From: an uncultured Collinsella sp. | GTDB lineage: Bacteria; Actinomycetota; Coriobacteriia; Coriobacteriales; Coriobacteriaceae | NCBI GenBank assembly: GCA_902470805.1 | Contig: CABRHX010000014.1 | Location: 1-55,001, forward strand | Length of the DNA: 55,001 bases | Direction: 5' to 3' | Shown here: positions 32,978 to 41,046 of the stretch, piece after piece | Layout of the letters: the number at the start of each line of letters is the position of its first letter | How positions within the stretch are numbered: position 1 is the stretch's first letter | Program-made: the position numbers and the translations under genes | Notes under the pieces: generated by a model | Database searches by the model: none | What the model was told of the DNA's origin: nothing | The model's input: only the letters and a program-made list of their open reading frames with translations

Positions 32978-34321
32978 CTAGTTCGCCATGACGCCTTCTG
33001 TCCAGGCCTCGACGTCCTCGATGCGCAGGACGTTGGCGACCTCGGCCACGCAGTCGACGCTGGCAAGCTCGGCGGCGGCAGCCTGGACGTCCTTCTCGAG
33101 CGCGCGGTGCGTTAGGAAGATGACCGAGCAGGCATCGCTGACGCCCGACTTGCCGTCCTCGACCTGGTTGATGAGCGAGATCGAGATGTTGTGCTTGGCA
33201 AAGATATCGACCGTCTCGGACAGGGCACCCACGCGGTCGGCGACCTTCAGGCGTACATAGTACTTGGTCTGGAGCTCGTCCATGGGCTTAAAGGCGAGGT
33301 TGTGGCCATAGGGCTCAATCTCGGGCAGCGGAGCCACGCCGCGGCTGATCTGCTCGGAGAGCGACAGGATGTCGCCCACGACGGCGCTCGCGGTGGGGAA
33401 AGAGCCTGCGCCGGCACCGTAGAACATGGTCTCGCCCACGGCGTCGCCTACCACGTAGACAGCGTTCATGGCGCCGTTGACCTTGGCAAGCATGTGGTCG
33501 GCGGGGATCAGCGTGGGATGCACACGGACGTCGACGCCGGCGTCGGTATTGCGGGCGATGCCGAGCAGCTTAATGGTGTAGCCGAGCTCGCGGGCCTGGG
33601 CGATGTCCTCGGCGCCGATGGCACGGATACCCTGCTGGTAGACATCGTCGGTGGTCACGCGGGTGCCAAAGCCGATGGAGGCGAGGATTGCCGTCTTGCT
33701 GGCGGCGTCGAAGCCGTCGACGTCGGCGGACGGGTCGGCCTCGGCATAGCCCTTTGCCTGGGCGTCGGCGAGCACGTCAGCGTAATCGGCGCTCTCGGCG
33801 TCCATGCGCGACAGGATGTAGTTGGTGGTGCCGTTAAGGATGCCGGCGATGGTCAGGATCTTGTTGCCCACCAGGTCGTGCTCAAGCGTGCTCACGATGG
33901 GGATGCCACCGCCGCAGCTGGCCTCGCACTTAATCTGCACGCCGCACGCGCGCGCCTTCTCGGCGAGCGTCTCGACATGACGGCCCAGCAGGGCCTTGTT
34001 GGCAGAGACGACGTGCTTGCCGTTCTCGAAGGCGGTGGTGAAGATTTCGGTCGCGGGGTGCTCGCCGCCGATGAGCTCGACGACGATGTCGACGGCGGGG
34101 TCGGTGACGACATCGTGCCAGTCGCTCGTAAAGGCCTCACGCTCAATACCGGCTGCCTCGGCCTGCTCCCAGGCAAGCGCGCAGGCGCGGGTCAGCTTAA
34201 GGTCGATGCCGTAGGCTGCCAGGTACTCATCGTGGTGGCTCTTGATCAGACGGGCCACGCCGCCGCCGACGGTTCCCAGACCGATGAGGCCGACGTTCAC
34301 GGTGCGCAGGGGTTCGCTCAT
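32978..34321 (-). CDS. hom: Homoserine dehydrogenase
   Basis: The 447-residue enzyme reduces aspartate semialdehyde to homoserine in the threonine/methionine branch. The N-terminal Rossmann fold has VNVGLIGLGTVGGGVARL, followed by ADIVVELIGGEHPA-like VDIVVELIGGEHP, the substrate region VVSANKALL and the catalytic-domain segment ILNGTTNYILSRM. The C-terminus (from about 350) is an ACT domain (YVRLKVADRVGALSETVDIF) for feedback control, probably by threonine. ATG 34321 follows GAAGGAG. The gene is divergent from the Liv transporter operon and ends at a strong terminator. Confidence 0.95.
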   Translation of the reverse strand: MSEPLRTVNVGLIGLGTVGGGVARLIKSHHDEYLAAYGIDLKLTRACALAWEQAEAAGIEREAFTSDWHDVVTDPAVDIVVELIGGEHPATEIFTTAFENGKHVVSANKALLGRHVETLAEKARACGVQIKCEASCGGGIPIVSTLEHDLVGNKILTIAGILNGTTNYILSRMDAESADYADVLADAQAKGYAEADPSADVDGFDAASKTAILASIGFGTRVTTDDVYQQGIRAIGAEDIAQARELGYTIKLLGIARNTDAGVDVRVHPTLIPADHMLAKVNGAMNAVYVVGDAVGETMFYGAGAGSFPTASAVVGDILSLSEQISRGVAPLPEIEPYGHNLAFKPMDELQTKYYVRLKVADRVGALSETVDIFAKHNISISLINQVEDGKSGVSDACSVIFLTHRALEKDVQAAAAELASVDCVAEVANVLRIEDVEAWTEGVMAN

Positions 34322-34375
34322 AGATAGCTCCTTCGTGCATCTTATGGATGGATTAACCGCTTAAAGGTTGAGTGC

Positions 34376-34381
34376 ATTCTA
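34376..34381 (-). promoter_or_regulatory. Candidate -10 of hom
   Basis: TAGAAT on the minus strand lies 55 bases before the hom start. The -35 position shows only a weak match (GAGCAC at 17-base spacing). Confidence 0.3.
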
Positions 34382-34439
34382 GCGTGAACCGAGGGCGCGT
34401 GCTCGCCAGGCAACAGGAGTCGCACAAAACGGCACCCCC

Positions 34440-34503
34440 GAAACGCTGCGGAAACATTGGAAACATGCTCGCTACAAACGAACTTCCGTAACAAACTGTC
34501 AAC
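34440..34503 (+). promoter_or_regulatory. GlnR-like phased boxes upstream of first binding-protein gene
   Basis: GAAAC at 34440-34444 and again at 34451-34455 are separated by six bases; a third GAAAC is at 34460. GTAAC (34488-34492) and TCAAC (34499-34503) show the same 11-base phasing. GTnAC-N6-GAAAC is the established GlnR half-site pattern of actinobacteria. The stretch CGGAAACATTG recurs exactly upstream of the second binding-protein gene. Confidence 0.4.
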
Positions 34504-34571
34504 GTTTGCACCATAAGGTTTGCCCTGTACCGCAAGACGGCCGCACCGCGGCCAGCGAAAAGGGGGACACC

Positions 34572-35738
34572 ATGTTTAGCATCAACAACGTACTTAACCG
34601 CAGGAGTTTCTTGGCTGGCGCCGCGGCGTTCGGTAGCACCGCGGCACTCGCTGGTTGCTCGTCGGGTGGCTCGGACGGCGGCTCCGCCGATGACGGCAAG
34701 ACCTTCAAGATCGGTGTCATCGGCCCTCTGACCGGCGCCGCGGCAACCTATGGCGTTTCGGCCGAGAAGGGTGCCAAGCTCGCCGCCAAGGATTTTTCGA
34801 CCAAGGACCTCAAACTCTCGCTTAAGTCCGAGGACGACGTCGCTGACGGCGAGAAGGCTATCAACGCTTTCAATACCTTATGCGACTGGGGCATGCAGGC
34901 GCTCGTCGGCCCCGTCACGACTGGTGCTGCCGTCGCCGTCTCGGGCGAGATCGCCGACGATATGCTCATGGTCACGCCTTCGGCCTCGTCGCTCGACGTC
35001 ACCAAGGATAAGACCACGGTCTTTCAGGTTTGCTTCACCGATCCCACCATGGGCGCCAGCGCCGCGAAGTTCTTGGCCGAGAAGTATGCAGACGCCAAGA
35101 TCGCCCTGTTCTACAACTCCGGCGATACGTACAGCTCGGGTGTTGCCGATGCCTTTGCCGAGCAGGCCAAGGAATCCAAACTAGATGTCGTCTCTACCGT
35201 GACGTTTAAGGACGATTCCTCTTCGAGTTTCACCACGCAGCTCACCAAGGCCAAGGAGGCCGGCGCCACGCTAATCTTTGCCCCGATCTATTACACGCCG
35301 GCGTCCGTCCTGCTCAAGAACGCCAAGGACATGGGCTACGACATGACGCTCATGGGCACCGACGGCATGGACGGCCTGCTCTCCGTTGAGGGCTTCGATA
35401 CCTCTCTTGCCGAGGGCGTGCTGCTCATGACCCCGTTCTCCGCCGACGACGAAAAGAACGCCGACTTCGTCAAGGCCTATAAGGACGCCTACGACGAGAC
35501 GCCCAACCAGTTTGCCGCCGATGCCTACGATTGCGTCCACGCCATCGTCGAGGCCATCGACAAGGCGGGTATCGATATTACGGCCGACGGAGCCGACATT
35601 GCCGGCGACCTTGCCAAGGCCATGCGTAAGATCAAGATCGACGGCCTGACCGGCGAGCTGACGTGGAATGACGAGGGCCAGGTCGAAAAGCCCGCTACAG
35701 CCTATGTGATCCGGGACGGCAAGTACATCGCCGCCTAA
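34572..35738 (+). CDS. livK: Liv-type ABC transporter substrate-binding lipoprotein, first paralogue
   Basis: The 388-residue protein is a periplasmic-type type I binding protein for branched-chain or related amino acids, here tethered outside the membrane. Its N-terminus has an RR motif (NRRSFLAGAAA) and a lipobox LAGC, so it is probably a Tat-exported lipoprotein. The mature start FKIGVIGPLTGAAATYG is typical of LivJ/LivK proteins. It is a close paralogue of the next gene: IFAPIYYTPASVLLKNAKDM and LLMTPFSADDEKNADFV are shared almost exactly. ATG 34572 follows AAAAGGGGG. The two paralogues precede one set of permease and ATPase genes, so they probably extend the substrate range. Confidence 0.9.
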   Translation: MFSINNVLNRRSFLAGAAAFGSTAALAGCSSGGSDGGSADDGKTFKIGVIGPLTGAAATYGVSAEKGAKLAAKDFSTKDLKLSLKSEDDVADGEKAINAFNTLCDWGMQALVGPVTTGAAVAVSGEIADDMLMVTPSASSLDVTKDKTTVFQVCFTDPTMGASAAKFLAEKYADAKIALFYNSGDTYSSGVADAFAEQAKESKLDVVSTVTFKDDSSSSFTTQLTKAKEAGATLIFAPIYYTPASVLLKNAKDMGYDMTLMGTDGMDGLLSVEGFDTSLAEGVLLMTPFSADDEKNADFVKAYKDAYDETPNQFAADAYDCVHAIVEAIDKAGIDITADGADIAGDLAKAMRKIKIDGLTGELTWNDEGQVEKPATAYVIRDGKYIAA

Positions 35739-35790
35739 GCGCGCATAAAGCGCGACCGGTGAGGCTGTTTTATTCAGGGCGGGGACGCCT

Positions 35791-35837
35791 GTAACAGAAC
35801 GGAAACATTGCTTTTACACAATAAAGTGTCTTTATTG
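35791..35837 (+). promoter_or_regulatory. GlnR-like box and palindrome upstream of second binding-protein gene
   Basis: GTAAC (35791-35795), six bases, GAAAC (35802-35806), six bases, then TTTAC (35813-35817) reproduces the GTnAC-N6-GAAAC pattern. A perfect palindrome CAATAAAG/CTTTATTG with a 3-base centre follows at 35819-35837. The 271-base gap (35739-36009) is unusually AT-rich for this window. Confidence 0.42.
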
Positions 35838-35942
35838 CATAAAGTAATAGAAATACGCAGAATTATGGGTAAATGAACAAATCCAAAGAAAAGTCGAAAT
35901 AACCGCCACTTTTCCTAACTAAAGCGTCTACTATTTTGCGAA

Positions 35943-35988
35943 CGCCGAAAACGGCGAAGGATGGCCTGTCGGGTAACCAAAACCCGAC
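35943..35988 (+). promoter_or_regulatory. Two hairpins in the leader of the second binding-protein gene
   Basis: CGCCG-AAAA-CGGCG (35943-35956) and GTCGGGT-7-ACCCGAC (35968-35988) stand directly before the ribosome site GAGAGGAGAG. They may stabilise the message or modulate its translation. No known riboswitch core was recognised. Confidence 0.4.
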
Positions 35989-36009
35989 GAGATTTGAGAG
36001 GAGAGCCGC

Positions 36010-37197
36010 ATGTCGAGCCTCACCGGTAAGTCATTGAACCCTGTTATGAATCGCAGGAGCGTTATCGCGAGCGCAGCAGGTCTGGGGGCGATGTCCATTC
36101 TAGCCGGCTGCTCCTCCAACGGCGGCGACAGCGGTTCCGCTTCGGGCGACGCTTCGTTTAAGATCGGCACCATCGGCCCGCTGACCGGCGCCAACGCGTC
36201 CTACGGCAAGTCCGTTACCCAGGGTGTCGAGCTTGGCTGCAAGGATTTCTCGACCAAGGAGCTGCCGCTTGCCAGCAAGGCCGAGGATGACCAGGCCGAC
36301 GGCGAGAAGGCCGTCAACGCCTTTAACACCCTGCTCGACTGGGGCATGCAGGCCCTCGTCGGCCCGACCACCACGGGTGCGTCGGTTGCCGTTGCCGCCG
36401 AGTGCGGTAACGACCCCGAGACGTTCATGATTACCCCGTCCGCGTCCTCCGAGGACGTCACCAAGGGCAAGGATTGCGTCTTCCAGGTTTGCTTTACCGA
36501 CCCCAACCAGGGCGTCAACGCTGCCAAGTTTTTGGCAGAGAAGTACGCGGACGAGAAGTTCTTTGTCTTCTATAACGCCGCAGATGCCTATAGCTCGGGT
36601 ATTGCTGATGCCTTCAAGGCCCAGGCCGCTGAGTCCAAGCTCGAGATTGTTGCCGAGAAGACCTTTAAGGATGACTCCGCCACGAGCTTTACTAACCAGC
36701 TGACCAATGCCAAGGAGGCCGGCGCAACCATGATTTTTGCGCCGATCTACTACACCCCTGCGTCCGTTCTGCTCAAGAACGCTAAGGACATGGGCTACGA
36801 CGTCAAGATGATGGGCTGCGACGGCATGGACGGCATCCTGGGCGTTGAGGGCTTCGACACCTCTCTTGCCGAGGGCCTGCTGCTCATGACCCCGTTCTCC
36901 GCCGACGACGAGAAGAACGCCGACTTCGTCAACGCTTACAAGGATAAGTACGGCGATACCCCCGACCAGTTTGCCGCCGACGCCTACGACGGCGTGCACG
37001 CGGTGGCCGAGGCCCTCAAGGAGGCCGGTCTTGGTGTCGACGCCGACCCGACCGAGGTCGCCGAGAAACTGCCTAAGGCTATGCTCAAGATTACCGTTGA
37101 CGGTCTGACCGGCAAGCTCACCTGGAACGATAAGGGCCAGGTCCAGAAGGAGCCCACGGCGTACGTCATCACCGACGGCAAGTACGTACAGGCCTAA
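36010..37197 (+). CDS. livK: Liv-type ABC transporter substrate-binding lipoprotein, second paralogue
   Basis: The 395-residue protein repeats the design of its upstream neighbour: NRRSVIASAAGLGAM then lipobox LAGC, and the mature start FKIGTIGPLTGANASYG. The ligand-contact segments diverge modestly, for example MMGCDGMDGILGVEGFD against LMGTDGMDGLLSVEGFD, so ligands may overlap but differ in affinity. ATG 36010 follows GAGAGGAGAG. The two hairpins before it and the structured gap after it suggest that this gene is expressed more strongly than the permeases, as is usual for binding proteins. Confidence 0.9.
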   Translation: MSSLTGKSLNPVMNRRSVIASAAGLGAMSILAGCSSNGGDSGSASGDASFKIGTIGPLTGANASYGKSVTQGVELGCKDFSTKELPLASKAEDDQADGEKAVNAFNTLLDWGMQALVGPTTTGASVAVAAECGNDPETFMITPSASSEDVTKGKDCVFQVCFTDPNQGVNAAKFLAEKYADEKFFVFYNAADAYSSGIADAFKAQAAESKLEIVAEKTFKDDSATSFTNQLTNAKEAGATMIFAPIYYTPASVLLKNAKDMGYDVKMMGCDGMDGILGVEGFDTSLAEGLLLMTPFSADDEKNADFVNAYKDKYGDTPDQFAADAYDGVHAVAEALKEAGLGVDADPTEVAEKLPKAMLKITVDGLTGKLTWNDKGQVQKEPTAYVITDGKYVQA

Positions 37198-37229
37198 TAG
37201 GCCGCCTTACATAGAGCGGTTTTGATCCT

Positions 37230-37290
37230 AAGCAGGGGAGGTTTTGGCCTTCCCTGCTTGCTTGGTATCTAGGGACAGTGTAACGTCCCT
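37230..37290 (+). promoter_or_regulatory. Structured intergenic region between binding protein and permease genes
   Basis: AAGCAGGG (37230-37237) pairs with CCCTGCTT (37252-37259), extended by a G.U and three more pairs, with a TTTTGG loop and no U-tract. AGGGAC (37271-37276) then pairs with GTCCCT (37285-37290). The first hairpin may limit read-through or protect the upstream message; the second carries the GGGAC core found in other palindromes of this window. Confidence 0.45.
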
Positions 37291-37336
37291 GTTTCATACA
37301 TCAACTGGAAACCTATTCGAAAGGGGGATGTGGAAC

Positions 37337-38218
37337 ATGACGGTCTTTATCCAATACCTGGTCAACGGCCTGTCCATGGGCAGCGTCTACGCCATCATCG
37401 CGTTGGGCTACACCATGGTCTACGGTATCGCCAAGATGCTCAACTTCGCTCACGGCGACGTCATCATGGTCGGTGCCTATGTCTCGTTCTGTGCCACGTC
37501 GTATCTCGGCCTCCCGGGCTGGGCATCTGTAATTCTCTCTTGTGTGGTCTGTACCGTTCTCGGTGTTCTCATCGAGGGTCTGGCATACAAGCCGCTGCGT
37601 CAGGCGGGCCCGCTGGCCGTTCTGATCACGGCCATCGGCGTGTCTTACTTTCTGCAGAATGCCGCGCAGCTTCTGTGGGGCGCCACGCCCAAGAACTTCA
37701 CTTCGCTCGTCACCTTCCCGGTGCCGGAGTTCTTGGCCAAGTTTAACGTAAGCGCCGTCTCGCTCGTCACCATCGTCGCCTGCCTGGTTATCATGGCCGG
37801 CCTGATGTTCTTTACGGGTAAGACCAAGATGGGCAAAGCCATGCGTGCCGTGTCCGAGGACAAGGCCGCCGCTCAGCTCATGGGCATCAACGTCAACCGC
37901 ACCATCTCGATGACGTTTGCCATCGGCTCTGCCCTTGCCGCCATCGCCGGCGTGCTGCTGTGCTCCTACTCGCCGGTGCTGCAGCCCACCACGGGCGCCA
38001 TGCCTGGCATCAAGGCGTTCGATGCCGCCGTCTTCGGCGGCATCGGCTCCATCCCCGGTGCCTTTGTCGGTGGCATTCTCATCGGCATCATCGAGGCGAT
38101 GGCGCAGGCTTATATTTCCACGAGCCTTGCCAACTCCATCGTCTTTGGTGTTTTGATCATCGTCCTGCTCGTCAAGCCTGCCGGCCTCTTGGGCAAGTAC
38201 GTCCCCGAGAAGGTGTAG
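37337..38218 (+). CDS. livH: Branched-chain amino acid ABC transporter permease LivH
   Basis: The 293-residue permease has about eight membrane segments. It opens with FIQYLVNGLSMGSVYAIIAL and contains YGIAKMLNFAHGDVIM and the EAA-like loop MRAVSEDKAAAQLMGINVN, all typical of LivH. It forms the channel with LivM. ATG 37337 is chosen because AAGGGGG lies nine bases upstream; ATG 37328 touches that site. The livM gene begins directly after its stop. Confidence 0.92.
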   Translation: MTVFIQYLVNGLSMGSVYAIIALGYTMVYGIAKMLNFAHGDVIMVGAYVSFCATSYLGLPGWASVILSCVVCTVLGVLIEGLAYKPLRQAGPLAVLITAIGVSYFLQNAAQLLWGATPKNFTSLVTFPVPEFLAKFNVSAVSLVTIVACLVIMAGLMFFTGKTKMGKAMRAVSEDKAAAQLMGINVNRTISMTFAIGSALAAIAGVLLCSYSPVLQPTTGAMPGIKAFDAAVFGGIGSIPGAFVGGILIGIIEAMAQAYISTSLANSIVFGVLIIVLLVKPAGLLGKYVPEKV

Positions 38219-39307
38219 GTGAGCGTAATGAAGTTTCTTAAAGACAAGCAGACGCGTCACGACTTTGTCACGTATGCCATGTGCCTTGTGGCGTTCGCCA
38301 TCGTGTTCTTTATGCAGTCCAACCACATGATCCCACGCATGATTGCCGGTCAGCTGGTTCCCATCACGGCCTATATCGTCATGGCCATTTCCCTCAACCT
38401 CGTCGTCGGTATCGCGGGCGACTTGTCGCTGGGCCACGCGGGCTTTATGAGCGTCGGCGCCTATACGGGCATCGTCACCGCCGTCGCGCTGGAGGGCGCC
38501 GTTCCGTCCGATCCGGTGCGCCTTATCATCAGCATCGTGGTCGGCGCTATCGCCGCAGCCATTCTGGGCTTCTTGATCGGCATCCCGGTCCTTCGCCTGA
38601 GCGGCGACTACCTGGCCATCGTGACGCTGGCCTTTGGCGAGATCATCAAAGAGATCGTCACCTGCCTTATCGTGGGCGTCGACTCGCGTGGCCTGCACGT
38701 GATCTTCAATATCACGGGCAACTCCACGATCGACGACCTGCACCTGCTCGAGGACGGCACCGCCATCATCAAGGGTGCCCAGGGCGCCTCGGGCGTGTCG
38801 ACGTACTCGACCTTCCTCGCCGGTGCCATCCTGGTCATGGTCGCACTCGTGATCGTGCTCAACCTGGTTCGCAGCCGTACCGGCCGTGCCATTATGGCCG
38901 TGCGCGATAACAAGATTGCAGCCGAGTCCGTAGGCATCTCCGTCACCGAGTACCGCATGATCGCCTTCGTGGTTTCCGCTGCCCTCGCCGGTGCTGCCGG
39001 AGCCCTCTTCGGCGGTAACTTCTCGCAGCTCTCCGCCACCAAGTTCGACTTCAACACGTCCATCCTCATTCTGGTGTTCGTGGTCCTGGGCGGTCTGGGC
39101 AATATGCGCGGCTCCGTCATCGCGGCGGCGCTGCTCACGGTGCTTCCCGAGCTGCTCCGTCAGTTCTCGGACTACCGTATGCTCATTTACGCTATCGTGC
39201 TGATCCTGGTCATGATCTTTACCAACAACCCGCAGCTCAAGGCGTTCTTCGCACGCATTAAGGATCGCTTTGCTTCCAAGAAGGAGGTGGCAGCCGATGC
39301 CCAGTAA
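38219..39307 (+). CDS. livM: Branched-chain amino acid ABC transporter permease LivM
   Basis: The 362-residue permease carries an N-terminal segment (LVAFAIVFFMQ) and the LivM core with GDLSLGHAGFMSVGAYTG, VTLAFGEIIKEIVT, the cytoplasmic loop MAVRDNKIAAESVGISVTEY and GGLGNMRGSVIAAAL. It pairs with LivH. GTG 38219 or ATG 38228 can serve as start; the former abuts the livH stop. Its end overlaps livG by 11 bases. Confidence 0.92.
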   Translation: MSVMKFLKDKQTRHDFVTYAMCLVAFAIVFFMQSNHMIPRMIAGQLVPITAYIVMAISLNLVVGIAGDLSLGHAGFMSVGAYTGIVTAVALEGAVPSDPVRLIISIVVGAIAAAILGFLIGIPVLRLSGDYLAIVTLAFGEIIKEIVTCLIVGVDSRGLHVIFNITGNSTIDDLHLLEDGTAIIKGAQGASGVSTYSTFLAGAILVMVALVIVLNLVRSRTGRAIMAVRDNKIAAESVGISVTEYRMIAFVVSAALAGAAGALFGGNFSQLSATKFDFNTSILILVFVVLGGLGNMRGSVIAAALLTVLPELLRQFSDYRMLIYAIVLILVMIFTNNPQLKAFFARIKDRFASKKEVAADAQ

Positions 39308-40157
39308 ATTTGAGTTCAAGAAGGGCAAGATGGTCCCGTATCCTTCTGGCGCCATCGTTCCCGATCGTGACCTGGGCGAGCGCCCTGCACTCGAGTGCAT
39401 CCACCTGGGCATTGAGTTCGGTGGCCTTAAGGCAGTCGACGACTTTAGCCTGACTATCGGCAAGACCGAGATCGCCGGTCTGATCGGCCCCAACGGTGCC
39501 GGTAAGACCACGGTCTTCAACCTGCTCACCAAGGTGTATCAGCCCACGCACGGCACCATCCTGCTCGACGGAGAGGATACCTCGGGCAAGTCGGTCTATC
39601 AGGTCAACCGCATGGGTATTGCCCGTACCTTCCAGAACATTCGCCTGTTCAACACCATGACGGTGGAGGATAACGTTAAGGTCGGTCTGCATAACCAGGA
39701 GCGTTACTCCGGCTTTGAGGGCGTGCTGCGCCTGCCGACGTATTGGAAGCACGAGAAGGCCGCCCACGAGCGCGCCATGGAGCTGCTGTCCATCTTTGAT
39801 ATGGAGCATCTGGCAAACGAGCAGGCCGGATCGCTGCCTTACGGCGCTCAGCGTCGTCTGGAGATCGTCCGCGCGCTTGCCACCAACCCCAAACTGCTGC
39901 TGCTCGACGAGCCTGCCGCCGGCATGAACCCGTCCGAGACCGCGGAACTCATGGAGAACATCGTTAAGATTCGCGACACCTTTGGTATCGCCATCATGCT
40001 TATCGAGCACGACATGTCGCTCGTCATGAATATTTGCGAGGGTATCTGCGTGCTCAACTTTGGTAAGGTCATCGCCAAGGGCACGGCAGAGGAAATCCAG
40101 AACAACGACGCCGTTATCGAGGCATATCTGGGCAAGCAGGATAAGGGGGAGAACTAA
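39297..40157 (+). CDS. livG: Branched-chain amino acid ABC transporter ATPase LivG
   Basis: The 286-residue ATPase has Walker A GPNGAGKTTVFNLL, signature region LPYGAQRRLEIVRALA, Walker B LLLLDEPAAGMNPSE and the switch histidine in IEHDMSLVMNI. The signature has YGAQRR where LSGGQ is usual, as in many LivG proteins. A roughly 25-residue N-terminal extension precedes the domain. ATG 39297 follows AAGGAGG, inside the end of livM. Confidence 0.93.
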   Translation: MPSKFEFKKGKMVPYPSGAIVPDRDLGERPALECIHLGIEFGGLKAVDDFSLTIGKTEIAGLIGPNGAGKTTVFNLLTKVYQPTHGTILLDGEDTSGKSVYQVNRMGIARTFQNIRLFNTMTVEDNVKVGLHNQERYSGFEGVLRLPTYWKHEKAAHERAMELLSIFDMEHLANEQAGSLPYGAQRRLEIVRALATNPKLLLLDEPAAGMNPSETAELMENIVKIRDTFGIAIMLIEHDMSLVMNICEGICVLNFGKVIAKGTAEEIQNNDAVIEAYLGKQDKGEN

Positions 40158-40871
40158 ATGGCAGAGCCGATGCTTTCCGTCTACAACATCAACGTCTGGT
40201 ACGGCGCCATCCACGCCATCAAGGACATCTCCTTTAACGTCAACGAGGGCGAGATCGTGGCTCTGATCGGTGCGAACGGTGCCGGCAAGTCCACAACGCT
40301 CAAGACCGTCTCGGGCCTGCTGCGCTCCAAGACCGGCTCCATCAAGTTTATGGGCGAGGACATTACTCATACGCCCGCCGATAAGCTGGTTGGTAAGGGC
40401 CTGGCCCAGGTGCCCGAGGGCCGTCGCGCCTTTTTGCAGATGACGGTCGAGGAGAACCTGGAGATGGGCGCCTACACGCAGCCCAAGTCCACGGTTGCTC
40501 CGGGCCTTGAGCGCGTCTACGAGCAGTTCCCGCGCCTGAAGGAGCGCCGTCGCCAGGTCGCCGGCACCCTTTCGGGCGGCGAGCAGCAGATGCTCGTTAT
40601 GGGCCGCGCCCTTATGAGTAATCCCAAGCTGCTCATGCTCGACGAACCTTCCATGGGTCTGGCACCGATTCTGATCGAACAGATCTTCCAGATTGTCGAG
40701 GACCTGCACAAGGCCGGCACCACGGTGCTTCTGGTCGAGCAAAACGCGCAGATGGCGCTTTCCATCGCCACACGCGGTTACGTGCTCGAGACCGGCAAGA
40801 TCACCATGACCGGCACCGGCCAAGAGCTCCTGCATGACGACAACGTCCGCAAAGCCTACCTCGGAGGCTAA
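40158..40871 (+). CDS. livF: Branched-chain amino acid ABC transporter ATPase LivF
   Basis: The 237-residue ATPase shows Walker A GANGAGKSTTLKTVSG, the signature LSGGEQQMLVMGRALM, Walker B LLMLDEPSMGLAP and the H-loop-region glutamine form VEQNAQMALSIA typical of LivF. It begins directly at the livG stop with AAGGGGGAG upstream. It closes the operon and is followed by a strong terminator. Confidence 0.94.
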   Translation: MAEPMLSVYNINVWYGAIHAIKDISFNVNEGEIVALIGANGAGKSTTLKTVSGLLRSKTGSIKFMGEDITHTPADKLVGKGLAQVPEGRRAFLQMTVEENLEMGAYTQPKSTVAPGLERVYEQFPRLKERRRQVAGTLSGGEQQMLVMGRALMSNPKLLMLDEPSMGLAPILIEQIFQIVEDLHKAGTTVLLVEQNAQMALSIATRGYVLETGKITMTGTGQELLHDDNVRKAYLGG

Positions 40872-40881
40872 CCCACCTAAC

Positions 40882-40919
40882 AAAAGGGGCGCTGACTATC
40901 TCAGTCAGCGCCCCTTTTT
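40882..40919 (+). terminator. Intrinsic terminator of the liv operon
   Basis: GGGGCGCTGACT (40886-40897) pairs perfectly with AGTCAGCGCCCC (40903-40914), 5-base loop, followed by TTTTT. Confidence 0.9.
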
Positions 40920-40988
40920 AAGTTGCGGTGAAATAGGGACTGAATACGGGCTCCAGAGGCCAAAAGAGTCCCTATTCCACCGCAACTT
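40920..40988. repeat. Long REP-like inverted repeat
   Basis: Two 22-base arms (40920-40941 and 40967-40988) match at 21 of 22 positions in inverted orientation around a 25-base centre. The arms contain GTTGCGGTG and ATAGGGAC. It lies right after the liv terminator and before cutC and is not followed by a U-tract, so it is a separate element. The phrase TGAAAyAGGGAC is shared with the minus strand of the palindrome at 37271-37290. Confidence 0.7.
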
Positions 40989-41046
40989 CATGGGGATGTG
41001 TGACAATGCCCGTCGGAAAACATCTGCTGTCTTTGGGGGTCTATCT

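Noticed and set aside
37313..40883. Long minus-strand open frames opposite livHMGF
   Set aside because: They are rich in His, Asp, Gly and Arg, antisense to clearly recognised transporter genes, and lack start sites or domains.
40834..41046. N-terminal extension of cutC
   Set aside because: It crosses the liv terminator and the palindrome; CutC begins at MLYEFCAEN.
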